Positions 1 to 6,298 are shown, numbered from the stretch's first letter. The stretch is 6,352 nucleotides of DNA from an uncultured Alistipes sp. (GCA_904502075.1 CAJGDL010000096.1:1-6352), one strand, 5' to 3'. The notes: generated by a model not told the origin, from the letters alone. A program made the numbers and translations.

Positions 1-1032
1 AAGGTTGTCTACCTGGATCGTCCGCCCACGGCAGCCGTGCTGATGCCCGCCCTGAAGAAGGTGCGTCCCACGTTGCTGCTGATCGTGCCGCTGGTGATCG
101 AGAAGATCTACCGCTCGCAGGTGCAGGCGAAGTTCAATGCCAACCCCCTGTTGCGCACTCTCTATAAGGTGGGTATTGTGCGTCGCTACCTCCACCGCAT
201 TGCCGGTAAGAAGCTCAACAAGGTCTTTGGCGACCGCATTCGCTTCCTCGGAATTGGTGGTGCAAAACTCGATGCCACCACCGAGCGTTTCCTCAAGGAG
301 GGTCGTGTGAACTACGCCATTGGCTATGGCCTCACGGAGACCGCCCCGCTGTTGGCGGGTGCCATCCCCTCGAAGGTGCGTATTGGTTCGACGGGTCCGG
401 CTGCACCCCAGGTGGAGCTTAAGATCATCAACAAGGATCCGCACACGGGCCTGGGTGAATTGGTGGCCAAGACGCCGAGCGTGATGATGGGTTATTATAA
501 GAATCCCGAGGCCACGGCCGAGGTCTTCACCGAGGATGGCTGGTTCCGCACGGGCGACCTCGCGGAGTTCGACCAGGACAACTTTGTCTATATTCGCGGC
601 CGTCTGAAGAATATGATCGTAGGCCCCAGCGGAGAGAACATCTATCCCGAGGATATCGAGAATGTTTTGAATTCGCATGTGTTCGTGGCCGACTCGGTGG
701 TTACCGAGAAGGAGGGTCACCTGGTGGCATTGGTTCACTTCAATACGGAGGCCTTGGAGGCCAAGTTTGAGGAGTGGAAGGCCGAGTGGGACTCGAAGAA
801 GGGCGAATGGAAGGCCGAGTGGGATATCAAGTGCAAGGCCTTCGATGAGAAGAAGGAGGAGCTCATGAAGGAGATCATGGAGTATGTGAACTCGAAGGTG
901 AACCGCTTCTCGCGCATCTCGGAGGTGATCGAGGAGAAGGAGGACTTCGTGCGCACCCCGACCAAGAAGATTCGTCGCTTCCTCTATACGAAGCAGGGCA
1001 AGGGTACGCAAGTGGTTGCCGAACAGAAATAG
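1..1032 (+). CDS. Long-chain fatty-acid CoA ligase (AMP-forming), C-terminal part; 5' end outside window
   Basis: The frame is open from base 1 with no start in context, so only the last 343 residues are present; the GTG at 37 is internal. Family: ANL adenylating enzymes, which activate a fatty acid with ATP and transfer it to CoA. Seen motifs: YGLTE at 325-339 (A5), GWFRTGDL at 538-561 (A7, with the ribose-binding Asp at 556-558), a GRLKN...GENIYPEDIE block at 598-660 (A8 hinge and start of the C-terminal subdomain), and TPTKKIRR near 955-978, whose second Lys (967-969) fits the adenylation lysine (A10). The P-loop motif lies upstream of the window. The overall pattern fits the long-chain (FadD15/ACSL, COG1022-like) branch. 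Unusual point: a highly charged helical insertion around 748-885 in the C-terminal subdomain, containing an 11-residue repeat. The gene ends 23 bp before a strong terminator, so it is probably transcribed apart from the genes that follow. Exact chain-length preference cannot be read from sequence. Confidence 0.93.
   Translation, partial: KVVYLDRPPTAAVLMPALKKVRPTLLLIVPLVIEKIYRSQVQAKFNANPLLRTLYKVGIVRRYLHRIAGKKLNKVFGDRIRFLGIGGAKLDATTERFLKEGRVNYAIGYGLTETAPLLAGAIPSKVRIGSTGPAAPQVELKIINKDPHTGLGELVAKTPSVMMGYYKNPEATAEVFTEDGWFRTGDLAEFDQDNFVYIRGRLKNMIVGPSGENIYPEDIENVLNSHVFVADSVVTEKEGHLVALVHFNTEALEAKFEEWKAEWDSKKGEWKAEWDIKCKAFDEKKEELMKEIMEYVNSKVNRFSRISEVIEEKEDFVRTPTKKIRRFLYTKQGKGTQVVAEQK
766..864 (+). repeat. 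In-gene 33-bp (11-residue) hendecad repeat in the CoA ligase
   Basis: The 17-base string beginning TGGAAGGCCGAG occurs at 775-791 and again at 808-824, exactly 33 bp apart, giving the peptide EWKAEWD twice. A third, degenerate unit follows in register, with Phe at 841-843 where the first two units have Trp. An 11-residue period with bulky residues at repeating positions suits a hendecad coiled coil. The near-identical DNA of the first two units points to a recent in-frame duplication. Confidence 0.75.
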
Positions 1033-1055
1033 CCCCCCCTGTAATTGAGGTTGTC

Positions 1056-1085
1056 AAGCCGTCCGATTCGTCGGGCGGCTTTTTT
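1056..1085 (+). terminator. Rho-independent terminator of the CoA ligase gene
   Basis: A 10-bp stem (1057-1066 with 1071-1080, one G-T wobble) closes a TTCG tetraloop and runs into six T residues (1080-1085). It starts 23 bp after the ligase stop codon. Confidence 0.93.
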
Positions 1086-1133
1086 GTACCCCGGAGAGCT
1101 GAGGCGTGTCGCTGTGGGGTGGTGCGAGAAAAT

Positions 1134-1167
1134 ACCCCTTTGGGGTGGGCTTTTCGGGGGTGAAAAG
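1134..1167. other. Two small adjacent hairpins upstream of the kor promoter
   Basis: ACCCC-TTT-GGGGT (1134-1146) and CTTTTC-GGGGGT-GAAAAG (1150-1167) are perfect short inverted repeats side by side. They lie after the ligase terminator and before the proposed promoter. Their role is unknown; they could be chance, a protein-binding site, or part of a longer leader if transcription begins further upstream. Confidence 0.35.
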
Positions 1168-1242
1168 TCGCTATCGGAGAGAAAAAGCGTGCAAAAGCGA
1201 AAAGTTTTTCTCGAAATATTCCTCTTTTCGGAAATAAAGTTC

Positions 1243-1250
1243 TATATTTG
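1243..1250 (+). promoter_or_regulatory. Putative Bacteroidetes -7 promoter element for korAB
   Basis: TATATTTG matches the Bacteroidetes sigma-ABfr -7 consensus TAnnTTTG exactly. It lies 47 bp before the korA ATG, which would give a leader of roughly 40 nt. A good -33 TTTG is not present at the expected spacing; only T-rich sequence (around 1219-1229) is seen, so the call rests on the -7 box and its position. Confidence 0.6.
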
Positions 1251-1297
1251 TAATGCTAATTGCATTTTGACAAAAACTAACCTAATTCATACAAGAC

Positions 1298-3142
1298 ATG
1301 GATAATACTTTTGTAAAAGAGGTACATGACGTCGTGATTCGCTTTTCGGGCGACTCGGGCGACGGTATGCAGCTCACGGGTACGCTCTTTTCCGACACCT
1401 CCGCGTTGCTCGGAAACGACATCTCGACCTTCCCCGACTATCCGGCAGAAATTCGCGCCCCGCAGGGTACGGTAGCCGGTGTTTCGGGTTTCCAGGTTCA
1501 TTTCGGCGACCATCGCGCACTCAACCCCGGCGACTACTGTGATGTGTTGGTGGCGATGAATCCCGCAGCCCTCAAGGCCAACCGCAAGTGGCTCAAGACC
1601 TCGGCAACGGTAATTTTGGACGGCGACTCCGTAACGGAGGAGAACCTCAAGAAGGCCGGTTTCCAGACCCTGGATCCCATTGCGGAGCTCAACCTGGAGG
1701 GGTATAACGTGGTAACTCCCAATATCACGTCGATGACGCGTGATGCCTTGTCGGATCTTGGCTTGGACTTGAAGTCGGTGGTCAAGTGTAAGAATATGTT
1801 CGCACTCGGTATCTGCTTCTTCATCTACCACCGTCCGGAGGATTATGCCAAGAGCTACCTCCAGTCGAAGTTTGCCAAGAAGAATCCGCTGGTGGCCGAG
1901 GCCAATATCAAGGCCATTGATGCCGGCTATAACTACGCCGCCAATACCCACCAGTTTGCCAATACCTACACGATCGCTCCCGCCAAGTTGGAGAAGGGTA
2001 CCTATCGCTCGATCAGCGGTAACGTAGCCACGGCTTGGGGTCTGATGGCAGCTGCCGAGAAGGCCAACCTGCCTCTGTTCTGCGGTTCGTACCCCATCAC
2101 CCCTGCCACGGTAATCCTCGAGGAGCTGGCCAAGCGTCGCGACCTGGGAGTAAAGACCGTGCAGGCCGAGGATGAGATCGCAGGTATCTGCACCGCCATT
2201 GGTGCTGCTTATGCCGGTAACTTTGCCGTGACGACCACGTCGGGCCCCGGTCTTTCGCTCAAGAGCGAGGCCTTGGGTTTGGCCGTGATGATCGAGCTTC
2301 CGCTCGTTGTCGTTGACGTGCAGCGTGGTGGCCCCTCGACGGGTCTGCCCACGAAGACCGAGCAGAGCGACCTGGTACAGGCTCTCTATGGCCGCAACGG
2401 TGAGTGCCCTGTGGTTGTGGTGGCCGCTTCGTCGCCCAGCGACTGCTTCCACTACGCTTTCGAGGCCAGCCGCATCGCCTTGGAGCACATGACCCCCGTC
2501 ATCCTCCTCTCGGACGGCTTCATCGCCAACGGTTCGGAGCCTTGGCGCATCCCCTCGATGGCCGATTATCCGGCGATCAATCCCCCGATCGTAGACGAGG
2601 CTCCCGAGGGTGGCTTTATGCCCTATGCCCGCAACGAGAACTACGCTCGCGGTTGGGCCTTCCCCGGTAAGCCCGGTTTGCAGCACCGCGTGGGCGGTCT
2701 GGAGAAGGATGCCCTGAAGGGTACCATCTCTCACGATCCCGCCAACCACCAGTTGATGGTGAAGAACCGTGCTGCCAAGGTGGCCAAGGTGGTAGACGAC
2801 ATCCCCGCACAGACGGTATTCGGCGCCGAGGAGGGCGATCTGCTGGTTGTAGGATGGGGTGGTACCCGTGGTCACTTGCAGGCTGCCGTTGAGCAGTTGC
2901 AGGCCGAGGGTAAGCGTGTTTCGCTCTGCCACTTCAACTACATCAACCCGCTGCCGAAGGGTGTGGACGAGATCTTCTCGAAGTTCAAGAAGATCGTGGT
3001 TTGCGAGTTGAACGAGGGTCAGTTTGCCAACTACCTGCGCGGTCAGAAGCAGCAGTTCCACTACGAGCAGTATAACAAATGCGAGGGTCAGCCCTTCACG
3101 GTGGTTGAGCTCGTAGAGAAGTTTGAAACCTTATTGAAGTAA
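1298..3142 (+). CDS. korA: 2-oxoglutarate:ferredoxin oxidoreductase, fused gamma-alpha subunit (KorA)
   Basis: Large subunit of the TPP-dependent enzyme that oxidatively decarboxylates 2-oxoglutarate with CoA to succinyl-CoA, passing two electrons to ferredoxin (cytoplasmic). The 614 residues are typical for the gamma-alpha fusion. Residues about 10-195 are the gamma domain (FSGDSGDG at 16-23, PAEIRAP at 49-55). Residues about 238-415 are the alpha pyrimidine-binding domain, with YPITPAT at 265-271, QAEDE at 289-293 (carrying the acidic residue expected to contact the TPP aminopyrimidine) and TSGPGLSLKSE at 314-324. Residues about 510-600 are the C-terminal transketolase-like domain (GDLLVVGWGGT, FNYINPLP). 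The ATG at 1298 gives a natural start directly before the conserved gamma fold; there is no strong Shine-Dalgarno sequence, as is common in Bacteroidetes. It forms an operon with the beta subunit 9 bp downstream. Preference for 2-oxoglutarate over another 2-oxoacid is inferred from family resemblance; a 2-oxoisovalerate or pyruvate enzyme is less likely. Confidence 0.93.
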   Translation: MDNTFVKEVHDVVIRFSGDSGDGMQLTGTLFSDTSALLGNDISTFPDYPAEIRAPQGTVAGVSGFQVHFGDHRALNPGDYCDVLVAMNPAALKANRKWLKTSATVILDGDSVTEENLKKAGFQTLDPIAELNLEGYNVVTPNITSMTRDALSDLGLDLKSVVKCKNMFALGICFFIYHRPEDYAKSYLQSKFAKKNPLVAEANIKAIDAGYNYAANTHQFANTYTIAPAKLEKGTYRSISGNVATAWGLMAAAEKANLPLFCGSYPITPATVILEELAKRRDLGVKTVQAEDEIAGICTAIGAAYAGNFAVTTTSGPGLSLKSEALGLAVMIELPLVVVDVQRGGPSTGLPTKTEQSDLVQALYGRNGECPVVVVAASSPSDCFHYAFEASRIALEHMTPVILLSDGFIANGSEPWRIPSMADYPAINPPIVDEAPEGGFMPYARNENYARGWAFPGKPGLQHRVGGLEKDALKGTISHDPANHQLMVKNRAAKVAKVVDDIPAQTVFGAEEGDLLVVGWGGTRGHLQAAVEQLQAEGKRVSLCHFNYINPLPKGVDEIFSKFKKIVVCELNEGQFANYLRGQKQQFHYEQYNKCEGQPFTVVELVEKFETLLK

Positions 3143-3151
3143 AGAAAGATT

Positions 3152-4183
3152 ATGGCACAGTTTAATTATACACAGGCTGATTTTAAGAGCGATCAGGAGG
3201 TACGTTGGTGCCCGGGTTGTGGAGACCACGCCATTTTGAACGCCGTACAGCGCGCGCTGCCCAAGGTGGCTGACGTGACCGACACGCCCCACCATCTCTT
3301 TACCTTCGTATCGGGTATCGGATGCTCGTCGCGCTTTATCTACTACATGAAGACTTTCGGCTTCCACTCGGTACACGGACGTGCCAACGCCGTGGCTACG
3401 GGTGTGAAGACCGCCAACCCCAACCTCAGCGTTTGGGTGGCTTCGGGTGATGGCGACTCGCTCGCTATCGGTGGTAACCACTTCATCCACGCCATCCGTC
3501 GTAACGTAAATCTCAACATGATCCTCTTCAACAACGAGATCTACGGCCTGACGAAGGGTCAGTATTCGCCCACCACGAAGCTCGGCAAGGTGACCAAGAC
3601 CTCGCCCTATGGTACGGTGGAGAAGCCCTTCACGCCGGGTGAGTTGGTGATTGGTGCCAAGGGTACCTTCTTTGCCCGCTCGATCGACATGGAGCTCCAA
3701 ACCACCCAGGACTGCCTGATCGCCGCCGCCCAGCACAAGGGTATGTCGGTGGTCGAGGTGCTGCAAAACTGCGTGATCTTCAACGATAAGACCCATGCCG
3801 CTTTTGCCGGTGATAAGGCTACGCGTCAGAAGAACACCATCACCCTGCGCCATGGCGAGAAGATGCTCTTCGGCGAGAACAACGAGAAGGGCCTTGTCTT
3901 CGAGAACATGAAGCTCAAGGTGGTTACCGTGGGTGAGGACGGCTATACGCTGGACGATATCCTCGTACACGATGCGCATACCGAAGATACCACGATGCAT
4001 GTGCAGCTCGCTGCCATGAAGTACCCCGACTATCCCGTGGCCGTGGGCGTGATCCGCTGCGTAGAGGGCCAGCCCAGCTACGACGAGGAGGTGGCACGCC
4101 AGGTCGAGGAGGTCAAGGCCAAGAGCAAGATCCACTGCATGGAGGATCTGCTCCACTCGGGCGAGACCTGGGAGGTGAAATAG
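3152..4183 (+). CDS. korB: 2-oxoglutarate:ferredoxin oxidoreductase, beta subunit (KorB)
   Basis: Catalytic partner of the preceding gene, carrying the TPP diphosphate site and the single [4Fe-4S] cluster. The 343 residues show WCPGCG at 19-24 and SGIGCSSR at 54-61. Cys20, Cys23, Cys58 and Cys207 match the four-cysteine cluster pattern known for two-subunit enzymes. GDGD at 99-102 followed by NN at 127-128 and IYGLTKGQ is the TPP/Mg motif. The tail (about 250-343) is the usual C-terminal extension. The ATG follows the korA stop by 9 bp, with a purine-rich AAAGAAAG just upstream, so coupled translation is likely. No separate delta (ferredoxin-like) or gamma gene follows; gamma is already fused in the large subunit, so the enzyme appears complete as a two-gene system. 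A GC-rich terminator follows at 4228. Confidence 0.94.
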   Translation: MAQFNYTQADFKSDQEVRWCPGCGDHAILNAVQRALPKVADVTDTPHHLFTFVSGIGCSSRFIYYMKTFGFHSVHGRANAVATGVKTANPNLSVWVASGDGDSLAIGGNHFIHAIRRNVNLNMILFNNEIYGLTKGQYSPTTKLGKVTKTSPYGTVEKPFTPGELVIGAKGTFFARSIDMELQTTQDCLIAAAQHKGMSVVEVLQNCVIFNDKTHAAFAGDKATRQKNTITLRHGEKMLFGENNEKGLVFENMKLKVVTVGEDGYTLDDILVHDAHTEDTTMHVQLAAMKYPDYPVAVGVIRCVEGQPSYDEEVARQVEEVKAKSKIHCMEDLLHSGETWEVK

Positions 4184-4227
4184 TCCCTTCCAACGCATAG
4201 TGGCCCCGTAGCCACAATCGAAAACCC

Positions 4228-4268
4228 ATCCCGGGCCCTACTACCAAGTACGGCCCGGGATTCTTTAT
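4228..4268 (+). terminator. Terminator of the korAB operon
   Basis: ATCCCGGGCC (4228-4237) pairs perfectly with GGCCCGGGAT (4252-4261). The pairing can extend inward by CTA/TAC-type pairs beyond one C-C mismatch. A modest T-rich stretch (TTCTTTAT) follows. It begins 44 bp after the korB stop. Confidence 0.85.
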
Positions 4269-4301
4269 ATCGGCGCGAATCCCCCGAATACTCCCCCTCT
4301 A

Positions 4302-4687
4302 CCTTGGAGGAGGGTCCCGCCAGTCATTGCGAGGAGCGTGAGCGACGTGGCAATCTCCCGAGCAGCGGACAAACGGTGCCACTCCACACCGCGTCATCCC
4401 GAGGAGGGCCCCGTCAGTCATTGCAAGGAGCGCGAGCGACGTGGCAATCTCCTATGGGATGCACGACAGTCCAAGTCCGCACCGCGTCATCCCGAGGAGG
4501 ACACCGTCAGTCATTGCGAGGAGCGCGAGCAACGTGGCAATCTCCTATGGGATGCACGGCAGTCCAAGTCCGCACCGCGTCATTCCGAGGAGGACACCGT
4601 CAGTCATTGCGAGGAGCGTGAGCGACGTGGCAATCTCCTATGGGATGCACGGCAGTCCAAGTCCACACCGCGTCATCCCGAGGAGGG
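4302..4687. repeat. Tandem array of about four 93-bp units built on a 36-bp palindromic repeat (type I)
   Basis: The core starting GTCATTGCGAG and ending GTGGCAATCTCC occurs at 4323-4358, 4417-4452, 4510-4545 and 4603-4638, so the period is 94, 93 and 93 bp. Each core can fold through ATTGC/GCAAT. The sequence between cores is also conserved: the second and third whole units differ at about four bases. The first unit diverges in its middle (about 4358-4388). Each unit also carries the left half of a related element, GTCATCCCGAGGAGG, at about 4393, 4486, 4579 and 4672. Because 93 is divisible by three, stop-free frames run through it, but the peptides are only the repeat read in three frames. 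The core resembles a dispersed palindromic repeat seen in many bacterial genomes; that link is from memory and unverified. Confidence 0.9.
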
Positions 4688-4719
4688 CAGAAAGCCCGAC
4701 GTGGGGATCTTTTCATCGG
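4672..4719 (+). repeat. Complete type II palindromic repeat at the right end of the array
   Basis: It begins GTCATCCCGAG (4672-4682) and ends GTGGGGATCT with the tail TTTCATCGG. ATCCC (4675-4679) pairs with GGGAT (4704-4708), and inside it GGGC (4685-4688) pairs with GCCC (4694-4697) around an AGAAA loop. It has the same plan as the type I core, with three bases changed in each arm. It is the only full type II copy in the window; the others are left halves in the array. Confidence 0.75.
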
Positions 4720-4755
4720 CGACCGATCGCGAGAATGATTCTCCGATAAAAAGAT
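4707..4755. repeat. Inverted repeat joining two opposed repeat tails
   Basis: ATCTTTTCATCGG (4707-4719) is complementary to CCGATAAAAAGAT (4743-4755) with one mismatch, giving a 13-bp stem. The 23-base interior holds a second hairpin, GAGAA-TGA-TTCTC (4731-4743), which overlaps the outer stem by one base. The two arms are the tails of the type II repeat on the left and the inverted type I repeat on the right. Confidence 0.75.
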
Positions 4756-4786
4756 TGCCACGCATCTAAAGATGCTCGCAATGACG
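4743..4786 (-). repeat. Inverted type I palindromic repeat closing the repeat region
   Basis: Read on the minus strand it starts CGTCATTGCGAG, has a perfect internal hairpin GCATC-TTTA-GATGC (plus-strand 4762-4775), and ends GTGGCAATCTTTTTATCGG. With the array core at 4323 it makes the whole 4323-4785 block end in GTCATTGCGAG in opposite orientations, like terminal inverted repeats. Confidence 0.8.
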
Positions 4787-4797
4787 GAAATAGGAAT

Positions 4798-4828
4798 AAA
4801 AAAATGCGACCCGATGGTCGCATTTTTT
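4798..4828. terminator. Perfect bidirectional terminator-like hairpin
   Basis: TGCGACC (4805-4811), loop CGAT, GGTCGCA (4816-4822), flanked by seven A residues on the left and six T residues on the right, so both strands read as stem plus T tract. No gene ends just before it on either strand. It could back up the korAB terminator or block read-through from either side of the repeats. Confidence 0.8.
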
Positions 4829-4832
4829 GTTG

Positions 4833-4931
4833 CTGTAGGAGTTGTAGGAATTTTGAGAGATATAGGATTTGTGGGAATTAACAAAATCCCATATCTCCCA
4901 TATCTCCCATTCCTCCTACAACTCCCATACC
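4833..4931. repeat. Long imperfect inverted repeat
   Basis: GGAGTTGTAGGA (4838-4849) is perfectly complementary to TCCTACAACTCC (4914-4925). Further in, GAGATATAGGATTT on the left (about 4857-4870) is nearly complementary to AAATCCCATATCTC (4884-4897). With bulges, the two arms cover about 40 bases each. The right arm is also the 9-bp minisatellite. Confidence 0.65.
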
Positions 4932-4943
4932 TCCCACACCTCT
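4890..4943. repeat. 9-bp minisatellite, six units (CATATCTCC type)
   Basis: In strict 9-bp register the units are CATATCTCC, CATATCTCC, CATTCCTCC, TACAACTCC, CATACCTCC and CACACCTCT. The first two are identical and later ones diverge while keeping the CTCC end. There is a strong pyrimidine strand bias. The resulting Ser-His-Ile/Thr peptide frame is not a credible protein. Confidence 0.8.
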
Positions 4944-4949
4944 CACCAC

Positions 4950-4978
4950 AAAAAAGGCTCGGATTATCCGAGCCTTTT
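4950..4978 (-). terminator. Terminator of the minus-strand lipoprotein gene
   Basis: GGCTCGGA (4956-4963) pairs with TCCGAGCC (4967-4974) around TTA, extended by A/T pairs. On the minus strand the stem is followed by six T residues (plus-strand A at 4950-4955). It lies 26 bp past the lipoprotein stop codon; the plus-strand T run is shorter, so the minus direction is favoured. Confidence 0.9.
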
Positions 4979-5004
4979 CTTGCTAAATCTCCTTAAAAAG
5001 CAGA

Positions 5005-6264
5005 TTACTTTTTCAGAATATACAGCGGTTCACTACCGTGATCGGGAACAACCCAAATCTCGTAGGTGCCGGCGGTTTTTACTTTTGCATTATCCGAACC
5101 ATTAGACAAGTCTCTTCCTACTCCTGATTGAATCTGATTATGACCATAGCATGTACCCCATCCGTTGTTCAACTGTACTTTGAATTCAGCATTTGCAGCA
5201 AAATCAACAACCAAATGCCATACATTATCACCGCAGTAGGTAAACTTATAACCATCAATATTGCTTCCCCAATTATTCATCGTGCCAGCAACATTGTAAT
5301 AATTACCATGGGTAGGAGCCGTAATCTCAGCAGGAGTCTTGCCAACGGTCAAGACATACAAACGGCTATTGGCCTTGTCGAAATAGATATCGTGAGCCGT
5401 AGTGTTAGCATTGCTAATGGTGATATCATTGCTCCAGTTTGCAGAATACAGACCGATAGCGGTATTTTCATTCTTCGTGCCACCATTTACAAGGCCATAC
5501 TTGGCACCTGCACCCCAAGTGGTATCACCAACTTTGTGCAAGCAGAAATTGGTTGCAGCCAATTTAACATTCTTAGCGACAAACAAATCCGCGGTCTCGG
5601 TGGTCAAGAAGGGAGTACCATCGCTAATCTCCCATCCCGATTTCGTTGCGAGAAAACCGAGGTTATAGATCTTGCCGGCTTCGAAAGCCTTGGTTACCTC
5701 CTTAATCTTCTCACCACCATTCGAGTAGCTCAAGGTTGCCTCTACGGGGTTGATAGCCACATAGTGCTCACCGGCCTTAGCGATCGCAACCGTCGCAGCC
5801 GAGAAAAGGCTATTCGTACCCTCAAGCGTAACATCAACAGCGGTCGTGAACTTCAGGAAGGCGCTCATGATCTGGAACGAAAGGTTACCCTCGTTCAGGT
5901 TACCCGTAGCCTTCAGGACAGCACCTGCGGTACCTGCGGTCGAATCAACATTACCATCGTTATTGTGCGAGTAAAAAGCCGTTACCGACTCCTTCTTCAG
6001 CAGAGCCGAGCAACCGGTCTGGGTGCAGGTGAACTCTTTGCCATCGGTGGTCTTAAAGGTAAAGCCCTCGATCATAATTACATCATCATTCTCCCAAATG
6101 GTCTTGTTACCCTCCAAATCGGTCTTCGTGGTGTCGATATTGGCCTTGAACGATACCTTCTCAACACCAGCGGGGGTGGGCTGATCCTCGGTCGAATCCG
6201 AGTTACATGCAGCGAAGCCTACCAGGGCAACAGCTGCAAACAAAAACGAATAAAACTTTTTCAT
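5005..6264 (-). CDS. Surface lipoprotein: fimbrillin-like N-terminal region plus two SusE/SusF-like domains
   Basis: 419 residues. Residues 1-20 are a lipoprotein signal peptide (KK, hydrophobic stretch, VGFAAC with Cys20). The following NSDSTED is Ser/Asp/Glu-rich, resembling Bacteroidetes lipoprotein export signals, so outer-surface exposure is likely. Residues about 35-205 follow the fimbrillin/Mfa-like pattern: VSFKANI, KT, TIWENDDVIMI (56-65), a middle strand block ending in LKFT, and the closing FEAGKIYNLGF (194-204). Residues about 211-310 (DLFVAKNVKL, DTTWGAGAKYG, HDIYFD, RLYVLTVGKTP) and 320-419 (YYNVAGTMNNWG, VWHLVVDF, EFKVQLNNGWG, YEIWVV) look like two beta-sandwich domains of the kind seen in SusE/SusF-type starch-binding lipoproteins. 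The ATG is preceded by an A-rich leader without a clear Shine-Dalgarno sequence. A gene fragment 34 bp upstream suggests an operon. Glycan binding is inferred, the ligand is unknown, and a structural or adhesin-accessory role is the alternative. Confidence 0.8.
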   Translation of the reverse strand: MKKFYSFLFAAVALVGFAACNSDSTEDQPTPAGVEKVSFKANIDTTKTDLEGNKTIWENDDVIMIEGFTFKTTDGKEFTCTQTGCSALLKKESVTAFYSHNNDGNVDSTAGTAGAVLKATGNLNEGNLSFQIMSAFLKFTTAVDVTLEGTNSLFSAATVAIAKAGEHYVAINPVEATLSYSNGGEKIKEVTKAFEAGKIYNLGFLATKSGWEISDGTPFLTTETADLFVAKNVKLAATNFCLHKVGDTTWGAGAKYGLVNGGTKNENTAIGLYSANWSNDITISNANTTAHDIYFDKANSRLYVLTVGKTPAEITAPTHGNYYNVAGTMNNWGSNIDGYKFTYCGDNVWHLVVDFAANAEFKVQLNNGWGTCYGHNQIQSGVGRDLSNGSDNAKVKTAGTYEIWVVPDHGSEPLYILKK

Positions 6265-6298
6265 GATTTCTTCAAATTTTTCTCTTTTCTACAAACTG

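Noticed and set aside
37..39. GTG as the start of the CoA ligase
   Set aside because: The frame is open back to base 1 with family-like residues (KVVYLDRPPTAA), and the protein would lack its ATP-binding P-loop; it is simply cut by the window edge.
1277..3061. Long open frame (594 codons) on the minus strand opposite korA
   Set aside because: It is the complement of a highly biased coding sequence: korA rarely uses codons that create stops in that frame. The peptide shows no recognisable fold, while korA has all family motifs.
3131..4198. 355-codon minus-strand frame opposite korB
   Set aside because: Same shadow effect; korB is unmistakable with its Cys and TPP motifs.
4323..4638. CRISPR array
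   Set aside because: There are 36-bp repeats at regular spacing, but the intervals of about 57 bp are themselves conserved between units rather than unique, and no cas genes are present.
4304..4769. Overlapping open frames through the 93-bp array with SHCEERERRGNL-like peptides
   Set aside because: They arise because the period is divisible by three, and they occur in more than one frame at once. The sequence is palindromic repeat DNA, not protein coding.
4869..5105. Small Ser/His-rich open frame over the 9-bp repeats
   Set aside because: The composition is purely the minisatellite read in frame, and it runs through a terminator and into the opposing lipoprotein gene.
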